64,000 nt of DNA from Acuticoccus sp. MNP-M23 (GTDB taxonomy: Bacteria > Pseudomonadota > Alphaproteobacteria > Rhizobiales > Amorphaceae): assembly GCF_031195445.1 (NCBI RefSeq), contig NZ_CP133480.1, positions 1,908,001 to 1,972,000 of the forward strand, read 5' to 3'. A program made the translations under genes and the position numbers. The notes below the pieces were generated by a model, which ran no database searches, was not told the origin of the DNA, and saw only the letters and a list, made by a program, of their open reading frames with translations. This document shows, one piece after another, positions 52,121 through 61,168 of the stretch (position 1 is the stretch's first letter; each line of letters starts with the position of its first letter).

Positions 52121-52933
52121 GTGGATGCATGGCGTGACGACCGACACGGGGGCGGCCAGCTCGGCGTCGGCCGTAACTATCACTGGCAGGCGAACGCTGA
52201 CGTCGTGGACATGGCCATGCCCGCGCCGCCACCGCGGCCTGTGCGCATCTCGGCAGAGCCGCAGGACGTCGTCGTCGACCTCAATCGCACTGCGATCGTC
52301 GTGATCGACATGCAGAACGATTTTTGCGCGCCCGGCGGGTGGGTCGACCATCACCTCGGTGTCGATGTTTCGCCGGGTCGTGCGCCGATTGAGCCGCTTC
52401 TGGCCATGTTGCCCAATCTGAGGGCAGCGGGCGTTCCGGTGATCTGGGTGAACTGGGGCGTGCGGGCCGACATGGCGAACCTGCCGCCCAACCAGATCCA
52501 CCTCTACAAGAACGACGGCGGCGAGGGCGGCATCGCCGAGCCGCTGCCAGGCAAGCCCGGCGGCGAAAAGGTGCTCGCGCAGGGCACATGGAACGCCGAC
52601 GTGGTCGACGAACTCGCGCCGGAGGCCGGCGATCTCAGGGTCGACAAGCATCGCATCAGTGGGTTCTGGGACACGCCGCTTGATTCCATCTTGCGCAATC
52701 TGGGCGTCAAAACCGTTCTGTTCGCCGGCGTGAACACGGACCAATGCGTGCTCCATACCCTCACCGACGCGAATTTTCTCGGTTACGGCTGTGTGATGGT
52801 GTCGGACTGCTGCGGAACGACGTCGCCTGACTTCTGCGCCGAGGCGACGGTGTGGAACGTCAAGAAATGCTTCGGCTTCGTCTGCGATTCGAAGGACGTG
52901 AACGACGCAATCGCGACCGGCTCCGGCAGCTAG
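52121..52933 (+). CDS. Isochorismatase-like cysteine hydrolase (RutB/biuret hydrolase-like)
   Basis: A 270-residue cysteine hydrolase. The Asp-Lys-Cys triad is visible: D63 in VVIDMQNDFCAPGGW, K176 in LRVDKHRISGFWDT and C209 in AGVNTDQCVLHTLTDA. The family cleaves carbamoyl or ureido amides (RutB, biuret hydrolase, N-carbamoylsarcosine amidase). GTG 52121 is chosen as start because GGGAG lies about 8 bases upstream and homologues begin with DAWRDDRHGGGQ-like residues; a TTG at 52100 is the longer alternative. It is one base from the amidase gene. With the BMP importer it probably hydrolyses an imported ureide or pyrimidine product. Confidence 0.88.
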   Translation: MDAWRDDRHGGGQLGVGRNYHWQANADVVDMAMPAPPPRPVRISAEPQDVVVDLNRTAIVVIDMQNDFCAPGGWVDHHLGVDVSPGRAPIEPLLAMLPNLRAAGVPVIWVNWGVRADMANLPPNQIHLYKNDGGEGGIAEPLPGKPGGEKVLAQGTWNADVVDELAPEAGDLRVDKHRISGFWDTPLDSILRNLGVKTVLFAGVNTDQCVLHTLTDANFLGYGCVMVSDCCGTTSPDFCAEATVWNVKKCFGFVCDSKDVNDAIATGSGS

Positions 52934-52934
52934 C

Positions 52935-54095
52935 ATGGTCCTCACGGGCGCGGGCTCGGACGATGCCTTCCTGCCGGGGCCGCGGTGTGAGCGGCCGGCG
53001 ACAGGGCATGGCCGGCTCAATGGCCTGCGCCTGGCGGTCAAGGATCTGTTCGATATCGAGGGCGAGGTGACCGGGGCGGGGGTGCCGGACTGGGCCGCGG
53101 CGGAGGCGCCTGCGGCGGCGGATGCCGCGGTGGTGCGGCTCCTGCGCGAAGCCGGCGCTCGGGTGGTCGGCAAGACGATCACCGACGAGCTCGCCTACAG
53201 CCTCGAAGGCGAGAACCCGCACTACGGCACCCCGCTTAACCCGCGCGACCCCGCAGCACTGCCGGGCGGTTCGTCGTCCGGCTCGGCCTCTGCGGTCGCA
53301 GGTGGTCACGCCGACATCGCGCTTGGTACCGACACCGGCGGCTCGGTGCGCGTTCCAGCAGCGTTCTGCGGCATTTTCGGCATTCGTCCAAGCCATGGCG
53401 CGACCTCCTTCGAGGGGATGACGCCATTTGCACCGTCCTATGACACCGTTGGCTGGTCCGCGCAGGACGCAGCGATGCTGGAGGCGGTCGGCGACGTCCT
53501 CCTTGCCCAAGCACAGCCGGCCACCGACTGGCGCTTCCGTCTTGCGCACGATGCCTTGGCGCTCTGCGAGCCGGACGCGGCGCTCGGCGCCCTGACAGTT
53601 GCCCGCGCGACGGGGGCGGAGGCGGTGGACGTGATCGGCGACGACTATCAGCAAAGCACCCTCGCCTATGCCGCTGTCCAGAACGCCGATATCCGCACGG
53701 CGCTCGGCCCGAGACTGAAGGCGCGGCAGCCGTACCTTGGCCCCGCCGCGCAGGCGCGGTTCGACAGTGCGCTGTTCGCCGATCCCGCTGAGGTCCCGCC
53801 AGCGAGGCGCTACCGCAATGCGGCGCGCAAACGGTTTCTCGCTCTCGTGCCGGAAGGCGTTGCGCTCATCATGCCGACTGTGCCCGTCAGCCGCCTGCCG
53901 CGTGACGGCCGCGAGGGGCTTCTGGAGAGCTTCTATGCAAGGGCGCTTGCGCTGAACGCGGTTGCCGGCCATGCGGGTGCGCCGCAGGTCCATCTCCCCC
54001 GTTTTGGGCCGGCCGGTGTCTCACTGCTCGCGCGGCCCGGTAGCGACCGCGCGCTCCTCACCCTCGCGCATCGATTGGCGTATGTTGGCGTTTGA
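52935..54095 (+). CDS. Amidase signature family hydrolase (AtzE/AtzF-like size class)
   Basis: A 386-residue amidase-signature enzyme, shorter than usual (about 450-500). The triad is present: LAVKDLFDIEG (K36), GGSSSGSASA (111-120) and the nucleophile in GTDTGGSVRVPAAFCGIFG (S137). C-terminal VALIMPTVPVSRLP is the usual late strand. Follows the isochorismatase-like gene with a one-base gap, so the pair are probably sequential hydrolases. The short length reflects a reduced C-terminal region rather than a frame break. Confidence 0.9.
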   Translation: MVLTGAGSDDAFLPGPRCERPATGHGRLNGLRLAVKDLFDIEGEVTGAGVPDWAAAEAPAAADAAVVRLLREAGARVVGKTITDELAYSLEGENPHYGTPLNPRDPAALPGGSSSGSASAVAGGHADIALGTDTGGSVRVPAAFCGIFGIRPSHGATSFEGMTPFAPSYDTVGWSAQDAAMLEAVGDVLLAQAQPATDWRFRLAHDALALCEPDAALGALTVARATGAEAVDVIGDDYQQSTLAYAAVQNADIRTALGPRLKARQPYLGPAAQARFDSALFADPAEVPPARRYRNAARKRFLALVPEGVALIMPTVPVSRLPRDGREGLLESFYARALALNAVAGHAGAPQVHLPRFGPAGVSLLARPGSDRALLTLAHRLAYVGV

Positions 54096-54346
54096 GTGCG
54101 GTTTAAAGCGGAGGCCAGACGGACTGCCTCTCGCAAAACCGTCCAGAATGCGAAGTCGCCGAAGAGACCTTTTATCCGTCAAGCGACCGGCAGATGACGG
54201 ATACCATCATCCACTAATACACATCGCCCGTTCGGTTACGGCGACCCTGACCTGACCGCGTTGGCATCAAGCCGGATCGGGCCGCCTGTGACGGCGGTAG
54301 GGTGCGGTGTGGCCGGAACACGTGGGGGCGCGCTCCGGCCAGCGCG

Positions 54347-57289
54347 TCACGTGAAGCCGACGAAGTCGTCGTCGGTCAGGTTGGCGAGGGCGAAGTTCTT
54401 CAAGGTGACAGCGCCGTCGTCACCGAGATCGATGAGCGTGTTGCCGTTGCCGTTGCCCTCGCGCAGGATGGCGTTCGCCTCGGCCGACTCGCGCGAGGTG
54501 ATCCCGTAGTCGGTGAGGTCGAGGCGGTCCTCCCCATCGGCGAAGTCGCGGACGAAGTCGGTCCCGAATGAGCCACCCGAGCGAGTGTCGTCAGCGAAGA
54601 CGAACCGGTCGTTGCCCGCTCCGCCGTTCAGAAGATCGTCGCCGGACCCGCCGGTGATGACCTGGTCTCCGTCGAAGCCGAACACGGTGCGGTCGCCGTC
54701 TGCGTCCGTGCGCTCCCGGAGCACAAGGGCGCCGCCCACGAATTTTTTTTCCATGACGCCGCCGCCGGTCAGGTACAGCGTCTTGGACTCGATCACGCCG
54801 CTCGTATCGTATTCGTACTCGGTGGCGGTGAAGTTCGGGTCGTCGTCATCATAGTCGATTGTGCGTGAGGCGAGGGTTCCATCGGCATTGTAGGTGAACG
54901 TGCAGGTCTCGTAGGTCATGGCATCGGCCGGACCGTCGATGAGCTCCACCTGTGTGGTGGTCTCGCCGTCCGCCGCGTAGGTCGTCGTGGCAGTGACCGA
55001 GTTGTCGCGGACGACGATGGTCTGGCTGCGCACGCCGTCCTGATAGGTGCTCTTCACCATGGTATAGTTTTTCGTATCGGCCGGACCGTCGATGAGCTGC
55101 ACCTGTGTGGTGGTCTCGCCGTCCGCCGCGTAGGTCGTCGTGGCGGTGACCGAGTTGTCGCGGACGACGGTGGTCTGGCTGCGCACGCCGTCCTGATAGG
55201 TTCTCGTCACCGAGGTATAGTTTTCCGTGTCGCCCGGCCCGTCCGTGATGACCGAACGGGTGATGACACCGTCCTCGTCGTAGACGGCGGTGGCGGAGCG
55301 GCCGTCGTCGAAGTCAGTGCGCATCTGGCGCAGGTCCCCGTCGCGCTCGAAAAGCCGGGTCTGGGTTTGATAACGCTTGCCATCCCCGAGCTCTGAGGCG
55401 TCCGTGTAGACCATCTCGATGCGATCGTCCGCGGACGACGTGACCGTCACTGTGGTGCCGTCGTCGGGAAAGGTGACGGTCTCGGCCCCGGCGTCGAGGA
55501 GACTGACGATCTCGGAGAGGTTGGGTGCGGCGCCAAGGACAACGGTATCATCCTCGCCGCCGAGGTCGGTGATGAGGGGCGCATAGGTCGCGTCGGGCAG
55601 GACGATCGTGGCGTTGGTGCCGTCGGTTTCGATCGCCTCGACGGAGGTCAGCGTGACGCCGGTGAAGTCGTACGTGCCGCCGCCTTCAAGCCGCACGGTG
55701 TCGGTACCCGCGCCGCCGTCGTAGCTGTCGCCGGAGGTGAGCGTGGCGGCGGTGAAGATGACGGTGTCGTCGCCGTCGGTGCCAGTGAGGGTATCGGCCC
55801 CGGCGCTCGGCGCGGTGCGGAAACCGTAGACCACGTAGGCCTCGCCGGCTAAGATCCCGCCGTCGTCGCCGTACGGTGCCCCGACGATGACGTCGTCGAT
55901 GCCGTCGCCGTTCACGTCGCCCGCCGCTGACACGCTCCTGCCCGCTTCGTCGCCGCCGGTGTCGCCCTGGATGATGAAGCCCTGGGCTGCGGTGAGGGCG
56001 CTGAGGTCGATTGTCCCCAGCCCGCCGGACTGGCCGTAGACCACGTAGGCCTCGCCGGCAGCGTTCCCGCCGTCAGAGCCGCTCGGTGCCCCGACGATGA
56101 CGTCGTCGATGCCGTCGCCGTTCACGTCGCCTGCCGCCGACACGCTCCAGCCCGCAGCGTCGTTGAAGGTGTCGCCCTGGATGATGAAGCCCTGGGCTGC
56201 GGTGAGTGCGCTGAGGTCGATAGTCCCCAGCCCGCCGGACTGGCCGTAGACCACGTAGGCTTCGCCGGCAATGGACCCGCCGTCGTCGCCGAACGGTGCT
56301 CCGACGATGACGTCGGCGATCCCGTCGCCGTTCACGTCGCCTGCCGCCGACACGCTCCAGCCCGCTTGGTCGCCGCTGGCGTCGCCCTGGATGATGAAGC
56401 CCTGGGAGGCGGTGAGGGCGCTGAGGTCGATGGTCCCAACCCCGCCGGACTGGCCGTAGACCACGTAGGCCTCGCTGGCACGTGACCCGCCGTCGTTGCC
56501 GTTCCGTGCCCCGACGATGACGTCGTCGATCCCGTCGCCGTTCACGTCGCCCGCCGCCGACACGCTGAAGCCCGCTTGGTCGCCGCCGGTGTCGCCTTGG
56601 ATGATGAAGCCCTGGGCGGCGGTGAGGGCGCTGAGCTCGATGGTCCCCAGCCCGCCGGACTGGCCGTAGACCACGTAGGCCTCGCCGGCATATCTCCCGC
56701 CGTCGTCGCCGTACGGTGCCCCGACGATGACGTCGTCGATGCCGTCGCCGTTCACATCGCCTGCCGCCGACACGCTCCTGCCCGCTTGGTCGAATTCGGT
56801 GTCGCCCTGGATGATGAAGCCCTGGGCGGCGGTGAGCGTGCTGCGGTCGATGTTTCCCATCCCGCCGGACTGGCCGTAGACCACGTAGGCCTCGCCGGCT
56901 AAGGTGCCGCCGTCAGAGCCGTACGTTGCCCCGACGATGACGTCGTCGATGCCGTCGCCGTTCACGTCGCCCGCCGCCGACACGCTGGTGCCCGCATAGT
57001 CGCCGCTGGTGTCGCCCTGGATGATGAAGCCCTGGGCGGCAGTGAGGGCGCTGAGGTCGATGGTCCCCAGCCCGCCGGACTGGCCGTAGACCACGTAGGC
57101 CTCGCCGGCATAGGTCCCGCCGTCGTCGCCGCTCGGTGCACCGACGATGACGTCATCGATGCCGTCGCCGTTCACGTCGCCCGCCGCCGACACGCTGGTC
57201 CCCGCTTCGTCGCCGCCGGTGTCGCCCTGGATGATGAAGCCGTCGGTCTGGGTGGCGGCGAAGTCGGACAGGTCGATAATTTTGGGCAT
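54347..57289 (-). CDS. Secreted FG-GAP (integrin alpha-like) repeat protein with RTX-like C-terminus
   Basis: A 980-residue protein from ATG 57289 (MPKIIDLSDFAATQTDG). Residues 18-489 are seven 70-residue FG-GAP repeats, each with FIIQGDT, SVSAAGDVNGDGIDDVIVGA (a DxNxDGxxD calcium loop) and GEAYVVYGQSGG. Next come TGTDGDDTVIFTA, a long Thr/Asp-rich region with two 51-residue repeats (VRSQT.VVRDNSVTATTTYA), and near the end GGSGDDLLNGGAGNDRFVFA, a hemolysin-type calcium motif. No N-terminal signal, consistent with type I secretion from a C-terminal signal. Very acidic. Likely a surface or extracellular adhesin. No T1SS genes are in the window. Confidence 0.88.
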   Translation of the reverse strand: MPKIIDLSDFAATQTDGFIIQGDTGGDEAGTSVSAAGDVNGDGIDDVIVGAPSGDDGGTYAGEAYVVYGQSGGLGTIDLSALTAAQGFIIQGDTSGDYAGTSVSAAGDVNGDGIDDVIVGATYGSDGGTLAGEAYVVYGQSGGMGNIDRSTLTAAQGFIIQGDTEFDQAGRSVSAAGDVNGDGIDDVIVGAPYGDDGGRYAGEAYVVYGQSGGLGTIELSALTAAQGFIIQGDTGGDQAGFSVSAAGDVNGDGIDDVIVGARNGNDGGSRASEAYVVYGQSGGVGTIDLSALTASQGFIIQGDASGDQAGWSVSAAGDVNGDGIADVIVGAPFGDDGGSIAGEAYVVYGQSGGLGTIDLSALTAAQGFIIQGDTFNDAAGWSVSAAGDVNGDGIDDVIVGAPSGSDGGNAAGEAYVVYGQSGGLGTIDLSALTAAQGFIIQGDTGGDEAGRSVSAAGDVNGDGIDDVIVGAPYGDDGGILAGEAYVVYGFRTAPSAGADTLTGTDGDDTVIFTAATLTSGDSYDGGAGTDTVRLEGGGTYDFTGVTLTSVEAIETDGTNATIVLPDATYAPLITDLGGEDDTVVLGAAPNLSEIVSLLDAGAETVTFPDDGTTVTVTSSADDRIEMVYTDASELGDGKRYQTQTRLFERDGDLRQMRTDFDDGRSATAVYDEDGVITRSVITDGPGDTENYTSVTRTYQDGVRSQTTVVRDNSVTATTTYAADGETTTQVQLIDGPADTKNYTMVKSTYQDGVRSQTIVVRDNSVTATTTYAADGETTTQVELIDGPADAMTYETCTFTYNADGTLASRTIDYDDDDPNFTATEYEYDTSGVIESKTLYLTGGGVMEKKFVGGALVLRERTDADGDRTVFGFDGDQVITGGSGDDLLNGGAGNDRFVFADDTRSGGSFGTDFVRDFADGEDRLDLTDYGITSRESAEANAILREGNGNGNTLIDLGDDGAVTLKNFALANLTDDDFVGFT
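55010..55200. repeat. 153-bp tandem duplication within the FG-GAP protein gene
   Basis: Two copies with a 153-base period (TCTGGCTGCGCACGCCGTCC at 55021 and 55174) encode VRSQT(T/I)VVRDNSVTATTTYA and the following GETTTQV segment. They lie between the FG-GAP array and the RTX-like end. Confidence 0.8.
55823..57238. repeat. Seven tandem 210-bp coding repeats (FG-GAP units)
   Basis: The DNA repeats with a 210-base period (for example GTCGCCCTGGATGATGAAGC at 55961, 56171, 56381 and onward). Six full units and one of 52 codons. Units are nearly identical at the DNA level except for a few codons after FIIQGD and around the VGAP loop, suggesting recent expansion or gene conversion. Confidence 0.9.
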
Positions 57290-57641
57290 GGTCGAGCACT
57301 CCAATATTGTTTGTGCCAGCCACGCGCTCACCTTCGCGACGGGAGAGGTTGTCTGGGCGCTTATGTGAAATTCACATACCACAGGATCCAATTTTGTATG
57401 CAGAAATTTAAACTAGAATAAAATACTCTTGGCGCGCAGGGCTGTCGGGTCGAAATTGCGAGCGTATTGCAGCCACAAACGGGGCTCGCACTACACGATG
57501 CAGCGGTGATCTCTTCCATCGAAAGCAGCATGATCAGGCTGGTCATCTCTCCAGAGGGCTCCACTGGTGATCGAATTATTGGCAGTTCGAACAGCGAGTC
57601 GAAACGCTCTAAAGATCCATTGGATGCGATGGACGACGGTT
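57290..57641. other. Intergenic region upstream of the FG-GAP gene
   Basis: About 350 bases; the part 57340-57440 is AT-rich and should contain the FG-GAP promoter. The remaining stretch has an open plus-strand frame from 57467 without recognisable similarity or ribosome binding site. No gene called. Confidence 0.4.
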
Positions 57642-57963
57642 GGCTCCGTTGCACAAATCGGGTGATGGCCGAGGCCCCCTTTCCCCGGACAGGCTTATCC
57701 GACAGCATCCGTCACGGGTACGCCGATCGGGATCTGGCTGAGCAGGCCGGGCAGGGACAGGTGCGTCGCCGATACGGCTGCCCCTCCGCCACGCCTGCCT
57801 GTCGGCGCAGCATCCCAGCTCATTCCGGGATCGAACCTGATTGTCAGCGAGCCGCGGCGCTTGAGCGCTTTGTTATAGGCTGGCCGGTTTCTCGTCTTGT
57901 CGGTCCGCGGGATCGGTCTGCTCATGCATGCCAGCTACCACGCGGGATTTTTGCCACGGAGCG
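57642..57963 (-). mobile_element. IS5-like short deletion derivative (MITE-like)
   Basis: The left end GGCTCCGTTGCACAAATC (57642-57659) and the right end, read in reverse complement, GCTCCGTGGCAAAAATC (57962-57946) match at about 15 of 17 positions. Between them only the first 40 or so codons of an IS5 transposase survive on the minus strand (from ATG 57925: RPIPRTDKTRNRPAYNKALK, RRGSLTIRFDPGMSWDAAPT), then unrelated sequence. At about 320 bases it is a non-autonomous remnant located just upstream of the oleate hydratase promoter. Confidence 0.75.
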
Positions 57964-58009
57964 CGTCTGATCGGCCCCGTCACCCAAATTCGACCATCGC
58001 TAAACTGGC

Positions 58010-58037
58010 ATATCAGTTGATATTCGAATATCAGTTG
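58010..58037. promoter_or_regulatory. Operator candidate upstream of oleate hydratase
   Basis: TGATATTCGAATATCA (58018-58033) is a perfect 16-base palindrome. It is embedded in two direct copies of ATATCAGTTG (58010-58019 and 58028-58037). It lies about 65 bases before the ohyA start. The TetR gene directly downstream of ohyA is the natural candidate to bind it, as in fatty-acid-responsive TetR systems. Confidence 0.6.
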
Positions 58038-58100
58038 CTATCTCTTGTTCATAAGGCCGCCACGTTCGATGCGGCCAGATGACAGATAGCGGAGCCTCAC

Positions 58101-60083
58101 ATGACCCATGGCGCAAACGCCGTCCTTGACGGCCCTTCCACTGCTCCGATTGGTTTCGAGCACGAGCCTGACGCTACGGCGGGCTATTGGAGCCACCGTG
58201 CCAAGAACACCTTGCCGCCACCCGATTTCATTGGCCCCTATGCCCGGCATCGCCCGCTCCCCACGCCCGGCGTGGAAGACCGGAAAGCCTGGATTATCGG
58301 TGGCGGTATTGGCGGGCTCGCCGCAGCATTTTACCTGATCCGGGACGGCCATATGCCGCCCGCCAATATCACCATCCTTGAAGAGATGGAGATTGAGGGC
58401 GGGTCAATGGACGGCTCCGGCAACCCCGAAGACGGCTACCTTATCCGGGGCGGGCGGGAGATGAACTGGAACTATGACACCCTGTGGGACATGTTCCAGG
58501 ATGTTCCAGCCGTGGAGCTGCCTGAAGGCTATTCGGTCCTGGATGAATACCGCCTGCTCAATGACAACGACCCCAACTATTCCAAGGCGCGCCTGATGCG
58601 CAATCAGGGTGAGATCGTCGATTTCACCGATATGGGGCTGACCAGATCCCATCAATGGGAAATGATCCGTCTGATGCTGAAGAGGAAGGAAGACCTCGAT
58701 GATTTGACCATTGAGGAATACTTGTCCGAAGGCTTTCTGAGCAGCAATTTCTGGGCGCTGTTCCGCTCCATGTTCGCGTTCAAGAACTGTCACAGCCTTC
58801 TGGAAACCAAGCTGTACATGCACCGCTTCCTGGATGCCGTTGACGGCTTCGGGGATTTGTCTGCCCTCGTTTTCCCCAAATACAATCAATATGATACCTT
58901 TATCAAACCACTGGCGGACATGCTGCGCCAGAAAGGCGTGCGCTTTCAGTTCGGCACGCGCGTGCGGGATCTGGAGCTGAGCGAGACCGGCGCTCAGAAG
59001 ACCGTGACCGGCATTGTCTCAACTGTCTCAGGTCAGCCCCGGCGACTGGAGGTTGGGGGCACCGATCTCGTCTTTGCGCTGACAGGTTCGATGACGGAGA
59101 ACACGGCCTATGGCGATCTGGACACCGTGCCACAACTGACGGTCGGACGACACGAGCCCGGCGAAGACAGCGGCTGGACGCTCTGGCAAAACCTGGCGAA
59201 AAAGTCTGATGTCTTCGGCCATCCCGAGAAGTTCTATGGCGACACCGACCAGTCGATCTGGGAGTCCGCCACCCTGACCTGCAAACCCTCGCCGCTGGTC
59301 GACAAGCTCAAGACGCTTTCGGTCAATGACCCGTATTCGGGACGCACGGTGACTGGCGGCATCATTACATTCACGGATTCAAACTGGCTGCTGAGCGTGA
59401 CGTGCAACCGGCAGCCCCATTTTCCCGATCAACCGGAAGACACGCTTGTCTTGTGGGTCTATGGCCTGCTGATGGACCAGCCGGGCAATCATGTCGGCAA
59501 GATCTTGCCGGAGTGCACGGGGCGGGAGATTTTGAGCGAACTCTGCTATCATCTGGGAATTGAAGACCAGATCGATGATGTGGTCGCGAGCACCAAGGTT
59601 CGTACCGCGCTGATGCCCTATATCACGGCGCAATTCATGAAACGCGCTGCCGGCGACCGCCCTCGGGTCGTGCCGGAAGGATGCACGAATCTGGGTCTGA
59701 TCGGGCAATTCGTGGAAACCCGCAACGACATCATATTTACCATGGAGGCCTCTATCCGCACCGCCCGGATCGGCGTCTACAAATTGCTGAACATTCCCAA
59801 GCAGGCGCCCGATATCAGCCCGACCCAGTATGACATCCGCAATCTCCTCAGGGGCGCGCGCGCGCTGAATAGCGGCAAGCCGTTCCCGGGGGAGAGATTG
59901 CTGCACCGGCTGCTGGATCAGACCTATTACGCGCATATCCTGCCGCCCCTGCCGGAACCCGATACCCAGCGCCGTGAAGCCTTCGAGGCCGAAATCGATA
60001 GTCTGGCCGCCAAAGGCGGCGCCGCGCTGAAGGCCGTGGGGAGCTGGATCAGCAACGTCCGCAAAGGATTCTCGAGCGAATGA
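58101..60083 (+). CDS. ohyA: Oleate hydratase
   Basis: A 660-residue FAD-dependent fatty-acid hydratase, adding water to cis-9 double bonds of free oleate/linoleate to give 10-hydroxy acids. The FAD motif is [20 protein letters not shown]. The conserved core includes [36 protein letters not shown] (glutamate of the active site) and [20 protein letters not shown]. The C-terminal part has [20 protein letters not shown]. Length is normal. GGAG lies 8 bases before ATG 58101. A TetR gene follows at 38 bases and a perfect palindrome precedes it. It probably detoxifies unsaturated fatty acids at the membrane surface. Slightly lower GC than the surrounding region. Confidence 0.96.
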   Translation: MTHGANAVLDGPSTAPIGFEHEPDATAGYWSHRAKNTLPPPDFIGPYARHRPLPTPGVEDRKAWIIGGGIGGLAAAFYLIRDGHMPPANITILEEMEIEGGSMDGSGNPEDGYLIRGGREMNWNYDTLWDMFQDVPAVELPEGYSVLDEYRLLNDNDPNYSKARLMRNQGEIVDFTDMGLTRSHQWEMIRLMLKRKEDLDDLTIEEYLSEGFLSSNFWALFRSMFAFKNCHSLLETKLYMHRFLDAVDGFGDLSALVFPKYNQYDTFIKPLADMLRQKGVRFQFGTRVRDLELSETGAQKTVTGIVSTVSGQPRRLEVGGTDLVFALTGSMTENTAYGDLDTVPQLTVGRHEPGEDSGWTLWQNLAKKSDVFGHPEKFYGDTDQSIWESATLTCKPSPLVDKLKTLSVNDPYSGRTVTGGIITFTDSNWLLSVTCNRQPHFPDQPEDTLVLWVYGLLMDQPGNHVGKILPECTGREILSELCYHLGIEDQIDDVVASTKVRTALMPYITAQFMKRAAGDRPRVVPEGCTNLGLIGQFVETRNDIIFTMEASIRTARIGVYKLLNIPKQAPDISPTQYDIRNLLRGARALNSGKPFPGERLLHRLLDQTYYAHILPPLPEPDTQRREAFEAEIDSLAAKGGAALKAVGSWISNVRKGFSSE

Positions 60084-60120
60084 GCGCCGAACCCGGAGTC
60101 ACAGCCAGAAGACCCTCGCC

Positions 60121-60747
60121 ATGACAGATGCCCCCCGTCGATTGTCGCGGCAGGAACAGCAACAGCGCACGCGCGAGCGCCTTCTGGATGCGGCCGAAAG
60201 CCTGTTCGCCGAAGGCGGGGTCAATGCGACCTCGCTTCGGACCGTGTGCGAGAAGGCGGGGTTCTCCCAGGGTGCTTTCTATTCCAACTTCGCAAGCAAA
60301 CAGGACCTTTTGCTCTCGGTTCTCCAACGTCATATCGAACGGGAAGCGGTCCTGCTGCAGGCTCTGGTGAAATCCGCGTCGAGCGATACGCTCGATCACG
60401 CTCTGGAAGGGTTTGCAGAGCACCTCACGGCGATTGCGGAGCAAACGCAATGGTCCTTGTTGGCGATCGAACTGCAATTACAGGCGCAGCGTGACCCCGA
60501 TTTCGCCGCGCAGTGCGCGCACGCGCGCAATGCCAGCTATGACGCTCTGGCCTCGGTTCTGGACACGCTGAAAACGCGCTTCAAGCTCAGCTATCAGCTT
60601 ACAACACGGCAGCTTGCGATCAGCCTTTACGCCCTATGGTCCGGGCTCGTTCTGTTTCGCGCGGGAGATGATGCGACATCTCGTGCGGAAATACTTCTGT
60701 CCTATTTCAGAGGACTGATTGCGTCACCCAAACCTTTGAAGGGTTGA
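60121..60747 (+). CDS. TetR family regulator, probable repressor of ohyA
   Basis: A 208-residue protein with N-terminal helix-turn-helix RERLLDAAESLFAEGGVNAT, SLRTVCEKAGFSQGAFYSNF (recognition helix region) and a TetR_C-like all-helical domain with LLAIELQLQAQRDPDFAAQC. It is in the same orientation and 38 bases downstream of ohyA, so likely co-transcribed and autoregulated through the 58018-58033 palindrome. Fatty acids or acyl-CoAs are probable ligands (inference). Confidence 0.87.
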   Translation: MTDAPRRLSRQEQQQRTRERLLDAAESLFAEGGVNATSLRTVCEKAGFSQGAFYSNFASKQDLLLSVLQRHIEREAVLLQALVKSASSDTLDHALEGFAEHLTAIAEQTQWSLLAIELQLQAQRDPDFAAQCAHARNASYDALASVLDTLKTRFKLSYQLTTRQLAISLYALWSGLVLFRAGDDATSRAEILLSYFRGLIASPKPLKG

Positions 60748-61168
60748 GTGTAGTTTTCCGAATTATCTGGCGCACAATTCGACACGCTCCTTGGCATGCG
60801 ACTTCGCGCCCCTGCAGGCGCTCGGACGCTCGGCGGCAAGCTGCCCACGGCGCCTATGCCAGATAATTTTTCAAATTCTGCGCCAGATAGCGCGTCGAAT
60901 GACAGCGAGCTTACCAGTGTCGTTCTTTCCGCGATGAGATTGACGGGCACCTTGGATTTTCGGAAATCGCGCCGAACGGCAGCCTTGCCACCGCTCTTTT
61001 CCAGGAGCTCTGGCAGCGACGAACCGCTCCGTCTCGCAGCCGGCATAACCGCAACCTCTGCGGCACTCCGCCTCACGCTTAGCGCGAAATTACCATATAA
61101 AACGCCTTTTGATTGCCATTTCCTCCCATAAGCTCAACCACAGTGGTTCCTGGAACCTGCATCTATAA
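60748..61168. other. Intergenic region with repeated GCCAGATAATT motif
   Basis: 420 bases without a supported gene. The motif (GC)GCCAGATA(AT) occurs three times: inverted at 60761-60773, direct at 60857-60867 and direct at 60880-60889, the outer two also sharing GTCGAAT nearby. The remaining sequence shows no similarity that I recognise on either strand. It might be debris from a mobile element or a protein-binding region. Confidence 0.45.

Noticed and set aside
55823-57238. Satellite or CRISPR interpretation of the 210-bp repeats
   Set aside because: The repeat is in frame throughout and encodes FG-GAP units with calcium loops.
57467-57970. 167-codon plus-strand frame upstream of oleate hydratase
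   Set aside because: It runs across the IS5-like remnant on the opposite strand and shows no recognisable motif or ribosome binding site.
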